Assembly (NCBI GenBank): GCA_028278675.1
Contig: JAQAJJ010000005.1
Span: 1 to 64,000, forward strand
Reading direction: 5' to 3'
Length of the DNA stretch: 64,000 nucleotides
DNA from: Candidatus Azophilus lithoversatilis
GTDB taxonomy: Bacteria > Pseudomonadota > Gammaproteobacteria > Pseudomonadales > Azotimanducaceae
Shown: positions 53,167 through 61,638 of the stretch, one piece after another
How the letters are laid out: each line of letters starts with the position of its first letter
Numbering within the stretch: position 1 is the first letter of the stretch
Program-made: the position numbers and the translations under genes
The notes under the pieces: generated by a model
Told to the model about the DNA's origin: nothing
Database searches by the model: none
Seen by the model: only the letters and a program-made list of their open reading frames with translations

Positions 53167-54237
53167 CTAGTGCGTCTGCCAGGACTGAATTTCGGGCAGC
53201 ACCTTGTCGGCAAACAGTCGAATGCTTTTCTCGGCCTGCTCGCCGGTCAGGCCGCCGTAGCTGACCTGCACGGTGAGATCGAAGTCGCCGATGTCCTGGC
53301 GGCGCTGGTCCATCTTGTCGAGGATCTGCTGCGGGGTGCCGAAGGTGTTGATGTCAACAAAGGCGTTGGCGGCATCAGCCATGCCGGTGTCCTTCAGCAG
53401 TTCGGCGTTGTCCGCATAGTCGCCGTAACCCTTCATCTTGCGGAAGTGCTCACCCGCCATCTCGTAGTGTTCCATGACCGTGATGTAGTAGTTGGCCATG
53501 TACTTGCGGGCGTTGGCTTCGGCGAGTTCGGCGGATTCGTCGCAACTCAGGAAGTCCACGCACACCGGTGAGGGCGGCTGGGTGTTGTGGTGCTCTCGGT
53601 AGAGAGTCCGGTAACGGTCGAAGTGGGACGCCATTTCCACCCAAGGCTTCTGCGCAAAGCTCATCATCTTGGCGCCGAGCCGGGCCACCACCGGCACCGA
53701 GTCCGACGACATGCCGACCGCGTAGAAGCGGTCCTTGAAGCTGGCGTAAGGGCGCGGGCGCAGCTCCGCGCGCATCTGCTTGTAGTAAGGGCCGTCGCCT
53801 TCGATGACGCCGGTCTCCAAGGCGCGGATGATCATTTCCGCCGCTTCGTCAAAGCGGTCCCGCGCCTCGTTCATGTCCACGCCGAAGGTGTCGTATTCAC
53901 GCCGGGCAAGACCTCGGCCGATGCCAAACAGGGCACGGCCCTGGCTTAGGTGATCGAGCACGATCATGCGCTCCACGACGCGCAGGGGATCGTGCCAAGG
54001 CAGAATGACCGCCCCGGTCAGCAAACCGATATGCTCGGTCTTGGCCGCCATGTAGCTCAAGTACTGCAGGTTGTCCGGCGACATGGCGTAGTTGAAGAAG
54101 TGATGCTCGACGGCGCTCAAGGTGTTGAACCCCAAGGGTTCCGCCAAGCCGCCCAACTGAATGTCCCGCTCCCACGCGCCCTGATCGGTGATTCCGTCCT
54201 CGAAATTCTGGAACACCATCAACAGTCCTACCTTCAT
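53167..54237 (-). CDS. LLM-class flavin-dependent oxidoreductase
   Basis: This encodes 356 residues of the luciferase-like TIM barrel: MKVGLLMVFQNFEDG, AVEHHFFNYAMSPDN, LLTGAVILPWHDPLRVVERM and FGIGRGLARREYDTFGVDM. These enzymes use reduced FMN or F420 for monooxygenation or hydride transfer. GGAG precedes the ATG at 54237. A gap of about 110 bp separates it from the hypothetical gene upstream. Confidence 0.92.
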   Translation of the reverse strand: MKVGLLMVFQNFEDGITDQGAWERDIQLGGLAEPLGFNTLSAVEHHFFNYAMSPDNLQYLSYMAAKTEHIGLLTGAVILPWHDPLRVVERMIVLDHLSQGRALFGIGRGLARREYDTFGVDMNEARDRFDEAAEMIIRALETGVIEGDGPYYKQMRAELRPRPYASFKDRFYAVGMSSDSVPVVARLGAKMMSFAQKPWVEMASHFDRYRTLYREHHNTQPPSPVCVDFLSCDESAELAEANARKYMANYYITVMEHYEMAGEHFRKMKGYGDYADNAELLKDTGMADAANAFVDINTFGTPQQILDKMDQRRQDIGDFDLTVQVSYGGLTGEQAEKSIRLFADKVLPEIQSWQTH

Positions 54238-54347
54238 GTCATTCTCCAACTGGAATGGCGCTCAATATAGCGAAGTTGCGGCGGGCAGTCACGGTTGATC
54301 GGGCCAGCCTGTTGATCGCGCCGGCCACTAAGGAATCCGCCAACCAA

Positions 54348-55529
54348 TCAGCCACGCGAGTCCAAGAATTTATCGAGCAGGCCGCGATGAACCGCGGCCA
54401 GTTCCGCCCGGAGTTCGATGTTGTCCCCGTCCGTTGTCAGCAGCAACCGCAGCAGATCGAAGGCACGGGCCGGCTCCTCAACGCCACCAAGGGGATTGAG
54501 GGCGCGTGCCAGCCCCGGTTCTTGGAGCACCATCCAAGCCGGGAACCAAGCCATGGAAATCTCCGGTTCAATGTCAACGGCCTTCGCGGCCTGCCACCCA
54601 GCGACCAACGCCGGGTCGGGAAAGCGCGGGGAATCAAGCGCCGCCTTCATCCTTTCCGGCGCCAATCCGCACAGCGCAAACCAATGGGCCACTGCCGCCG
54701 TGCGTTCACGCAGCCACCATTCGGCTTCTGCCAGCCGTTCAAGCAGAACCGGTACGGACGCATGAACGGGCACGGCCAGTACGGAAGCTCTGACGCTTTG
54801 CCAATCAAGACACTGGCGGTGAATCCAACTGACATGCCGCTGCGCATCCTCGGCTGCGAAGCGCGATGGGTCGAGCGCTTCGGCAATGCCTCGCCACAGC
54901 GGACGCAGGAAGTCCTGGGCACGGCCCGCCAAGAGCTGCGATGCCGCCGGCACCCACTCTCCCTTCATTCGGTCGAGCTGTTCGAGTGCTTGGTCGTGCG
55001 CAGTCGGCGTCGATGCTCGCAGCGCCTCAATCAAGCGGAGGGCCGGCGCACCCTGGACATGATCAGGCTTGATCTCCAAAAGATGAGCCCGCGCCTTGCC
55101 CGCGTCTCGCAAACTGCGCCTGAGGAGCGCGTTGATGAGATCGTTGGTCGCCGCGGTCACTGCGCCGTCAAGAAACAGATCGAGCTGTTCGTCGCCTTCG
55201 ATCTGAGCGCGGCGATAATGGGTGCGCAGCAGCGCGTTGAGCCCGCGGTCCGCGGAGGGGAGCAGATCCAACCCGGCGTTGTTCTCCCATCCCTCATAAG
55301 CTACCGGCTCCGCGATCAAGCCGAGCTTGAGGACGAAGGCTTGAGCGGTCTCCAACAGGCCCCGAGTCGCCGACCTGTCCTGCAGGGCTTCGTCCAAGCT
55401 CCCAATCTCGCCCCGCCGCCAAGCCAGATAGTCGGTGTAAGCCACCAATCCCTCAGCCAGCAGCAACTCCACTGGCGAATAGGCGCCTTGATCCAGCAAC
55501 AGTTGCTGAATGGCCGATTGCGGGTCCAT
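54348..55529 (-). CDS. Helical protein of unknown function
   Basis: This encodes 393 residues with no signal peptide and no membrane segment. Leucine- and arginine-rich amphipathic helices run throughout (AEAEWWLRERTAAVAHWFALCG, for example in the C-terminal third), so it may be a helical-repeat protein. I do not recognise the family. The start is ATG at 55529 (MDPQSAIQQLLLDQGAY); the frame stays open upstream but overlaps the LLM gene. It is embedded in the catabolic cluster between two LLM genes, which suggests but does not prove a related role. Confidence 0.7.
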   Translation of the reverse strand: MDPQSAIQQLLLDQGAYSPVELLLAEGLVAYTDYLAWRRGEIGSLDEALQDRSATRGLLETAQAFVLKLGLIAEPVAYEGWENNAGLDLLPSADRGLNALLRTHYRRAQIEGDEQLDLFLDGAVTAATNDLINALLRRSLRDAGKARAHLLEIKPDHVQGAPALRLIEALRASTPTAHDQALEQLDRMKGEWVPAASQLLAGRAQDFLRPLWRGIAEALDPSRFAAEDAQRHVSWIHRQCLDWQSVRASVLAVPVHASVPVLLERLAEAEWWLRERTAAVAHWFALCGLAPERMKAALDSPRFPDPALVAGWQAAKAVDIEPEISMAWFPAWMVLQEPGLARALNPLGGVEEPARAFDLLRLLLTTDGDNIELRAELAAVHRGLLDKFLDSRG

Positions 55530-55554
55530 GCGGCTCAGCTGGCAGCGATGGCGG

Positions 55555-56577
55555 CTAAACCGATTCGAGCACCGACCGCACCCGAGGCAGCACCCTACTG
55601 GCCAAGTACTCCATGCGTCGGCTGCCGCTCTCCACCGGCTCGCCGGGAAACTGCGCCCAGAAATGCACATCGATGATCTCGGGGCAGTCGGCCAACATGG
55701 CCGTCAGGCTGGCGACAGCGCCGTCGGCGTCGCACAGCTCATAGAGGCCGCCCTCGATGGCGCTGGCCGCGTCGGGGAATTGCGGCGTCTGGTCAGGCGG
55801 GCCGAACGCGCCCCAAGCGATGTACTGATTGGTCTGGTAGAGCACATGCTCGCCGATGCGCGCGGCCTCCGCTTCCGGGTCCGGGGCGACGATGGACCAG
55901 TTGCCGGCGCAGATGGCGCCTGCCGAACGCGGCCTGCCTAGATCGGCGAGGGCTTCGGCATAAACGTCGTGGCCGATGCCGCCCGTGGAAAGAAAGCCGT
56001 CCCCCAACCGTGCCGCTCGGGCAATGGCAGGCGGCGCCATGCCACCCATGTAGAGCTTGGGCGCCTGCTCGGGCGCCGGGGCAACCGGCAAACCGTCGAT
56101 GCGGAAACGCTTGCCGTCAATGCGCACCGGCTCGCCGCTCCAGCACTGGCGGATGATGTCGATGCCCTCCTCCATGAGGCTTGGCCGATGCTTCAACTGC
56201 CGCCCGAAGTAGTCAAACTCCAATTGCCGGTAGCCCAAGCCCACGCCAAGGTCGAAGCGTCCGCCGGTGAGGATGGACAGCGTCGCTGAATCCTCGGCAA
56301 GGCGCACCGGGTCCGCCAGCGGCAGCAGCATGAGGTTGGTGCCGATGCGCATCCGCTCGGTGCGCTCGCCGATGGCGGCGGCGATGACCAAGGGCGACGG
56401 CGTGTAGCCGTCCTCGCAAAAGTGGTGCTCGGTGAGCCAGACGGAGTCGAAGCCCAACGACTCCGCCCAAACAATCTGGTCGAGGCAGGCTCGGTAGAGG
56501 TCTTGAAAGCCAACGGTGCTAGGCGGTGGATTGCGGAAGTCATACCAGAGGCCGAAATTGACCCGCCGCCCGCTCAT
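55555..56577 (-). CDS. LLM-class flavin-dependent oxidoreductase
   Basis: This encodes 340 residues: VNFGLWYDFRNPP, WLTEHHFCEDGYTPSPLVIAA, LMLLPLADPVRLAEDSATL and RFDLGVGLGYRQLEFDYFG. The bulky hydrophilic N-terminus and the FDSVWLTEHH motif match F420- or FMN-dependent members. It overlaps the hydrolase gene as ATGA. Two distinct full-length LLM enzymes in one cluster, plus the LLM fragment at 23.5 kb, point to several oxidation steps. Confidence 0.92.
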   Translation of the reverse strand: MSGRRVNFGLWYDFRNPPPSTVGFQDLYRACLDQIVWAESLGFDSVWLTEHHFCEDGYTPSPLVIAAAIGERTERMRIGTNLMLLPLADPVRLAEDSATLSILTGGRFDLGVGLGYRQLEFDYFGRQLKHRPSLMEEGIDIIRQCWSGEPVRIDGKRFRIDGLPVAPAPEQAPKLYMGGMAPPAIARAARLGDGFLSTGGIGHDVYAEALADLGRPRSAGAICAGNWSIVAPDPEAEAARIGEHVLYQTNQYIAWGAFGPPDQTPQFPDAASAIEGGLYELCDADGAVASLTAMLADCPEIIDVHFWAQFPGEPVESGSRRMEYLASRVLPRVRSVLESV

Positions 56578-57395
56578 GAGGCAATCCCGGCCAGGAACTC
56601 CAGCAGCACCGAATGATAGCGGTCCGCGTCCTCCAGAAAGACGGCGTGACCGCAGTCCTCGAATTCGACCAAGTCGGCGTTCGGCAAGCACCCAGCGGCA
56701 TAGCGGCCGATCTCCGGCACCACCACGCCATCCTGCCCGCCGACGGCAACCCAGGCCGGGCAGGAGAGGCCCGCCATGCCGCCACGTTGGTCGAGCTGCG
56801 CCAGCGCACCCAATGCAGCATCCGCCCCGGAGCCCGCCTGCAGGGCGATGCGCCAGCACCAATCCTTGACGTCGTCTCCCACGTCCTTCGCAAACACGCC
56901 ATCAAAGTACAGCGACTTCAGGAAATTCACCCGGTCGGCGCGCAAGGCGGCAACCGTGGCCGCAACGTCTTGCGCCTGCCCACCGTGGGGAAATCCCTCG
57001 CCCTGGGTGTAACGGGGCGTGGCGCCGCCGGTCAGCACCAAGCCGCCAACGGCAGCGCCCAACCGGGTGGCGGCATCCACCACCACCGCGCCCCCCAGGG
57101 ACCAGCCATTCAAGACCGGACACTCCAACTGCAAGTGTTGGCACAATGCCGCCAGGTCAGCGCCCAGGGCCTCGATCGAGACATCGGCAAAGTCCTTGTC
57201 GGACTGCCCGCAGCAACGATGGTCGTAGATGACGACGCCGTGCCCGGCATCCACCAGCCGAGCCACGGTGTTGTCCCAGACCCGACAGCCCATGCCCCAG
57301 CCGTGGGAAAGCACGACCGTCCGCTGCCGGCCCTGCCCGCCGGCATAGCGTTCAAAATAGATCTGCCGATCCCCTTCCACCGACAAGCGCCCCAT
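56574..57395 (-). CDS. Alpha/beta hydrolase
   Basis: This encodes 273 residues: VVLSHGWGMG (oxyanion region), NGWSLGGA with the nucleophile Ser, VAVGGQDGVVVPE (acid Asp) and EDCGHAVFLE (catalytic His). Relatives include haloperoxidase-like and 3-oxoadipate enol-lactone hydrolases. The ATGA overlap with the LLM gene suggests joint use in the same pathway. Confidence 0.9.
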   Translation of the reverse strand: MGRLSVEGDRQIYFERYAGGQGRQRTVVLSHGWGMGCRVWDNTVARLVDAGHGVVIYDHRCCGQSDKDFADVSIEALGADLAALCQHLQLECPVLNGWSLGGAVVVDAATRLGAAVGGLVLTGGATPRYTQGEGFPHGGQAQDVAATVAALRADRVNFLKSLYFDGVFAKDVGDDVKDWCWRIALQAGSGADAALGALAQLDQRGGMAGLSCPAWVAVGGQDGVVVPEIGRYAAGCLPNADLVEFEDCGHAVFLEDADRYHSVLLEFLAGIAS

Positions 57396-57416
57396 GATGC
57401 CTCCTTGGTCTGGCCT

Positions 57417-58730
57417 CTATTCCAATTGCATTTTAGCCACTGCCTCACGCAACGGCTTCAAGCTCAGCGCCAAGCACAGCGCCGCGATGCTGTAGTTGAA
57501 CACGGCCAAGGATGCCAGAGACAGATCGATGGCATCCTCCCGGCCAAACACATAGTCGTTCATCACGGCGATGATGAACGGCGCGAACAGATAGGACAGG
57601 AAGGATACGCAGATCAGGTAGAGGGCGATCAACTGGCCGCGCATCTGGTTGGGCGCAATGGCCTGCAGGGCGGCGTTGCTCAGGCCCGGCGGCATGGCCA
57701 TGGTGAACGTGATGGGCACCAGCATCACGGCGGCAGCGATGCCGCTGTCGAGCAACGGCAGAATCACCGCCACCGGCCCCAGCACCAAGGTGCCCCAGAG
57801 CGTGACCCGCATCGGCGCATCGCCTCCGCCCCGGCCAATCAGCCGCCCGGCGAAAAAGCCGGCCCACACGCTGCCGATGACGCCAACCACCAAGGCGATG
57901 ATGCCGTAGGTGAGGCCAATTTCGGTCTTGCTCCACTGATGCTTGCGCACGAAAAACTCAACGACCCAGGTAAGGAACGCGAATCCCTGAATGGACAGGC
58001 ACAGATAGGCGATGAAGTGGTAGGTGAGGTACTTCCCGCGCGAGGCGACAAAGCGCCACACCTCGCGCAGCGGGAAGCCGGCGGCTTCGTTCTTCAACGC
58101 CCCGCGGCGCACCGGCTCAGCGATGGAGAACATCAGCGCCGCCAGGAGAATGCCCGGCAGCCCCACGCACACCAGCACCATCTGCCACGAATAGAGCTCG
58201 CCGAACACGGGCAGCGTGAAGTTCGGCCGCGCCTCCAGCCAATCGATCAGCGGCCCGCCGACGATGTTGGCCAGGCCCGTGCCGATGAAGGGCGCCGCGC
58301 CGACGATGCCATAGGCTAACGGCAGCCGGGCGTTCTCAAAGTAGTCGGCCAGCATGGAGGTTGAGGCCGGCCCCAAGGTCGCCTCGCCGATGCCAACGCC
58401 CATGCGCGCCAGAAACAGGTTGCGGAAACTGTCCGCTTTGCCGGCCAACGCCGTCGCCAAGCTCCAGGCGAAAATCCCGGCGGCGATGATGTTGCGCCGA
58501 TTGGCGCGGTCCGCCATGCGCGCCAAGGGCACGGTCGCCAGCGTATAGACCACCGAGAAGGCGAGGCCGATGATGAGCGAGATTTCAGTATCGCTCAAGC
58601 CGCCAAGGTCGCGCTTGATGGGCCCGATCATGACGTTGAGAATCTGCCGGTCGATGAACGACAGGGTGGCCGCCAAGGTCAGCAGCAGCACCACGTACCA
58701 CTGGGTGCGGCTTGAGTAGGGAGCCTGCAT
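57417..58730 (-). CDS. MFS transporter (spinster-like)
   Basis: This encodes 437 residues with about 12 membrane helices, the MFS signature LARMADRANRRNIIAAG after TM2 and RMGVGIGEATLGPAS in TM4, both typical of spinster-type MFS proteins. It may import the acid degraded by this cluster. Start ATG at 58730, 15 bp after the EthD-like gene. Confidence 0.92.
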   Translation of the reverse strand: MQAPYSSRTQWYVVLLLTLAATLSFIDRQILNVMIGPIKRDLGGLSDTEISLIIGLAFSVVYTLATVPLARMADRANRRNIIAAGIFAWSLATALAGKADSFRNLFLARMGVGIGEATLGPASTSMLADYFENARLPLAYGIVGAAPFIGTGLANIVGGPLIDWLEARPNFTLPVFGELYSWQMVLVCVGLPGILLAALMFSIAEPVRRGALKNEAAGFPLREVWRFVASRGKYLTYHFIAYLCLSIQGFAFLTWVVEFFVRKHQWSKTEIGLTYGIIALVVGVIGSVWAGFFAGRLIGRGGGDAPMRVTLWGTLVLGPVAVILPLLDSGIAAAVMLVPITFTMAMPPGLSNAALQAIAPNQMRGQLIALYLICVSFLSYLFAPFIIAVMNDYVFGREDAIDLSLASLAVFNYSIAALCLALSLKPLREAVAKMQLE

Positions 58731-58745
58731 GGCTACTGCGGTCGC

Positions 58746-59090
58746 TTAGACGCCGAACGCCAACTCCTCGTGGTACCAGCCGGCGCCAACCACCGCCATC
58801 GAGTTGTTGTTTGGCAGCCGCTTGCTCCAGCCGTCCGGATCCGCCTGGTAGGCGGCCAGCACCCGTTCGGCCTCCTCCGCATCCTCACCCTCGAATTCGT
58901 AGATGGTGAGAAACTCAGACGGCGGATCGCCCATGAAGCCCCGCGTCGCCTTGAAGCAGCGCACGGCAGTGATGTTGGGGCAATTGAAGGTGTCCTCCAC
59001 ATGGTTGCCCAGATACCATTCGTTGAACGCTTCCACCAGATCCTCGCTTTCGGGCTGAACCAGCCCGACCAGAACCAGTTTCTTGGCCAT
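58746..59090 (-). CDS. EthD/Dabb-like small protein
   Basis: This encodes 114 residues of a ferredoxin-like alpha+beta barrel: LVLVGLVQPESEDLVEAFNEWYLGNHVEDTF then FLTIYEFEGEDAEEAERVL. EthD-type proteins accompany P450 or other oxidative catabolic genes. It is the first gene of the minus-strand catabolic cluster. Family assigned from pattern, without a catalytic motif. Confidence 0.7.
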   Translation of the reverse strand: MAKKLVLVGLVQPESEDLVEAFNEWYLGNHVEDTFNCPNITAVRCFKATRGFMGDPPSEFLTIYEFEGEDAEEAERVLAAYQADPDGWSKRLPNNNSMAVVGAGWYHEELAFGV

Positions 59091-59172
59091 AGTTGATCCT
59101 CTTGAATTGGGTGTGTGCTAAGCCGCAATCGCTGCGCAGCTTAGCGGTTCCGGCCGACTATGCCTATGGGGT

Positions 59173-59204
59173 GTGCAGGCTCGGACATGTGCAGGCTCGG
59201 ACAT
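59173..59204. repeat. 16-bp perfect tandem duplication
   Basis: GTGCAGGCTCGGACAT occurs twice head to tail in the ~290 bp gap between the EthD-like gene and the methyltransferase gene. I see no convincing gene in this gap; the open frames there look like shadows. Confidence 0.6.
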
Positions 59205-59380
59205 TGACACTCCACAGATTGCAGGCCATCGTGAGTAGATGCCAACCACAAGAAACACAGCGGACCCAAGCTGCTTCAACCTTGGCTTTGAATGGCCATA
59301 CGAGCTGAGGCAGGACGACTTCCGGCGCAATCCCCGAGGCGAACTCGGCACCAGGACCGCTACGCTTCATGCGGACGGGA

Positions 59381-60556
59381 TCAGGAAGCTCCGGGAGAGT
59401 TGGGTTTACAAGGTCTAGCAGCTCCTTTCGAGGTGTACTCCGTCAACTTGGGGATCGCGCTCACGGCGGTGAGGAAGTAAGCCCGGTCCTTCTCAATGCC
59501 GATGCTTTCGTATCCCACGGCATTGCAAGCCGCCAACGTCGAACCGGCGCCCGCGAAGGTATCGAGGACCACGCCCTCGCCCAGTGGCAGCGCACCGCCC
59601 ACAAGCTGCCGGAGGAAGGCCTGCGGCTTTAGGCTGGGGTGCGGCGCCAATTCCCTTTCGGCGCGCCTGGTCGGCGCTGAGGCGATCACGTCCCCGAAGG
59701 GCCTCTTCTCCCCCGGACGGCGGAAACCCCCGGTTCGCCACTTACGCAGATTGTCTTGAACCCTGCCCTCAAGGGGCTTTCTGAACACCAGCCAGGGTTC
59801 CCACATCGACCGCGGCATCACACTGACGCCGGCGAACTCCTCATGCGCGCCCTTGGGCCGGTCACCTCCGCGCATGGTCATGGTCAACCGCACGATCTCT
59901 CCCCTGCGTTCAAGCCCCGCATCGGCCAGTGCCGTGGCCACAATATGCGACACCAACGGATTGGACGCGACCACGACGTTCGCGCCTGGCACCAAAGCGG
60001 GCAGGACGGTCTTCCCCCATACAAAAAAAAACGCTTGAACTTCCTGGAGCTGAGTCCCGTCCAAGGTCGTAGAGCGAGGGACCGGCGAGCGCCGGTGGCC
60101 ATCAAAGGAAGGCGGGAGCCGCCAGACGCCGCCCCGTCCCGCCCGCAGCTTGCGCTGCTGCTCCTCGCTGTATTCGTGCAGGCCGTACGGAGGGTCGGTC
60201 ACTATGGCATGAATCGAGTTCGGCGCTCGTTGCTCCATCCAGGAAAAGCACTCGTGGTGGTGCACAATGGACTTGCCATGGGCGAAGGGAGCCTCCCAAG
60301 CCTCAAACTGCGTGAGGCGCGGCTGCCGCGGACTCGACTGCTGAGCCCCTGATCGGTAGATTCCCCGAGCTTCCCGAACGAACAGTCCAGGCGTGTTGAG
60401 CCGCAGATAGGATCGGATGGAAGATGTGGGGGTTTCGCCGATTTCCTTGCGGACGCCGGCTTCGATCAGCGCCAAGGTTAGCGGACCTTCGGACGCTTCG
60501 AGCACCTTGATAATGGCGTCGCGAACCCTTCCGGGAGACTGCTTGTTCGGGTTCAC
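59381..60556 (-). CDS. Site-specific DNA methyltransferase (N4/N6, beta-type order)
   Basis: This encodes 391 residues. Residues 1-75 look like a helical, winged-helix-like region (RVRDAIIKVLEASEGPLTLALIE). The catalytic motif DPPYG comes first (IHAIVTDPPYGLHEYSEEQQ), and the SAM-binding motif FAGAGSTLAACNAVG lies near the C-terminus, the beta-class order. PHPSLKPQAFLRQLV is the usual motif X region. The start GTG at 60556 has GGAG upstream; the frame continues to 60613. No restriction endonuclease gene is adjacent, so it is an orphan regulator or a remnant of a restriction-modification system. Confidence 0.88.
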   Translation of the reverse strand: MNPNKQSPGRVRDAIIKVLEASEGPLTLALIEAGVRKEIGETPTSSIRSYLRLNTPGLFVREARGIYRSGAQQSSPRQPRLTQFEAWEAPFAHGKSIVHHHECFSWMEQRAPNSIHAIVTDPPYGLHEYSEEQQRKLRAGRGGVWRLPPSFDGHRRSPVPRSTTLDGTQLQEVQAFFFVWGKTVLPALVPGANVVVASNPLVSHIVATALADAGLERRGEIVRLTMTMRGGDRPKGAHEEFAGVSVMPRSMWEPWLVFRKPLEGRVQDNLRKWRTGGFRRPGEKRPFGDVIASAPTRRAERELAPHPSLKPQAFLRQLVGGALPLGEGVVLDTFAGAGSTLAACNAVGYESIGIEKDRAYFLTAVSAIPKLTEYTSKGAARPCKPNSPGAS

Positions 60557-61039
60557 GCCCCTACTCCAACCCGTCTGGTTCCCAATGACTGGCACCCGCC
60601 AAACCGGCAGCATCGAAATTTCAACATCTCGCTACCACGATGGACGCTCGGGCATACCGAGGGACGGCGGAAGTACCCTGGACCTATGGAAAATTGGTTG
60701 AATGGATCGCATGCGAGCAGACTAGACGTCTGGACGTCTTGAGCCAAAGGACGTCCTGCCAACACGCACCGCCACGCTTCCCGGAGCGAAATCAAAAGGT
60801 GCGAATTTGATGCAATCGAAAACGGCATCCGCCAACAGGAAGTCCACCGCCACCACTTGGACCGATGCTACGCCGTTACGCCACGAGGCCTGGTGCCGAT
60901 GGGACCGGGGCGCGATGCCGGCCTGCCAAGCTAAGCCATTGGTGTACGCTGTTGGTCGCGAACCCAACCGCAATGTGGCAAGCTCGAACGATGACGCCCA
61001 CGGGGAAGCAACCCCGCGCCCACACAGGAACCACACACC
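60557..61039. other. 483-bp intergenic region with GACGTC palindromes
   Basis: I see no convincing gene here. Three GACGTC-centred motifs lie within about 35 bp: AGACGTCT (60724-60731), GGACGTCT (60732-60739) and AGGACGTCCT (60748-60757). They may be operator sites for either divergent gene. A short plus-strand frame (60807-61043) has low-quality composition and is not called. Confidence 0.4.
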
Positions 61040-61633
61040 ATGACCCGAATCAGCAAGATTGACCCCGAGCACTGGGAGCCCGCGCTCAAGGAGATGACCC
61101 GCCCCGACACCGCCACGCCCTTGGAGCAGGGGCTGATGCGCATGTTCGCCCACTGCCCGGGACTGGCCAAGGGGGTCGCTGCGTTTGGCGGCTCGCTGAA
61201 GATGCATCGCACCCTGCCCGACCGGCTCGTCGAACTGGTGCGGCTGCGGGTGGCCTTCCACAATCAGTGCCGCAGTTGCATGGCCATCCGCTACACCGAC
61301 GCGGTGGCTGCCGGAGTCACGGAGGACTTGGTGTGCGAGCTCGCCGACCCGCCGGTGGCGGAGAATCTCAGCGACGCTGAACAAGCGGCAATCGCCTTCG
61401 CCGATCTGTTCGCCACCAATCACTTGGCCATCGATGACGCCACCTACACCGGTCTGAAGGAGCACTTCAGTGAAGCGCAGACAATGGAGTTGGGCATGAC
61501 CGTGGCGTTTTTCGTCGGCTTCGGCCGCCTGGCCGCCACCCTGCACATGACCGAGGAACTGCCTGCCGCATTTCAGGCCGATGTCAACGAGCCGCTCTCG
61601 CCTTGGAACGAGGAGGCCATTGTCGTCAGATAG
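61040..61633 (+). CDS. Carboxymuconolactone decarboxylase / AhpD-like protein
   Basis: This encodes 197 residues of the CMD fold: LVELVRLRVAFHNQCRSCMAIRYTDAVAAG, where the CRSC pair is the redox motif of AhpD-like proteins, and MTVAFFVGFGRLA in the second half. Such proteins act as peroxidase reductants or decarboxylases. The start is ATG at 61040 (MTRISKIDPEHWEP). Convergent with the MFS gene (5 bp). Confidence 0.9.
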   Translation: MTRISKIDPEHWEPALKEMTRPDTATPLEQGLMRMFAHCPGLAKGVAAFGGSLKMHRTLPDRLVELVRLRVAFHNQCRSCMAIRYTDAVAAGVTEDLVCELADPPVAENLSDAEQAAIAFADLFATNHLAIDDATYTGLKEHFSEAQTMELGMTVAFFVGFGRLAATLHMTEELPAAFQADVNEPLSPWNEEAIVVR

Positions 61634-61638
61634 GCGAC

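Noticed and set aside
59118..59370. Short minus-strand frames in the gap before the methyltransferase gene
   Set aside because: No recognisable domain, overlapping frames of similar quality, and a tandem duplication inside; not supported as genes.
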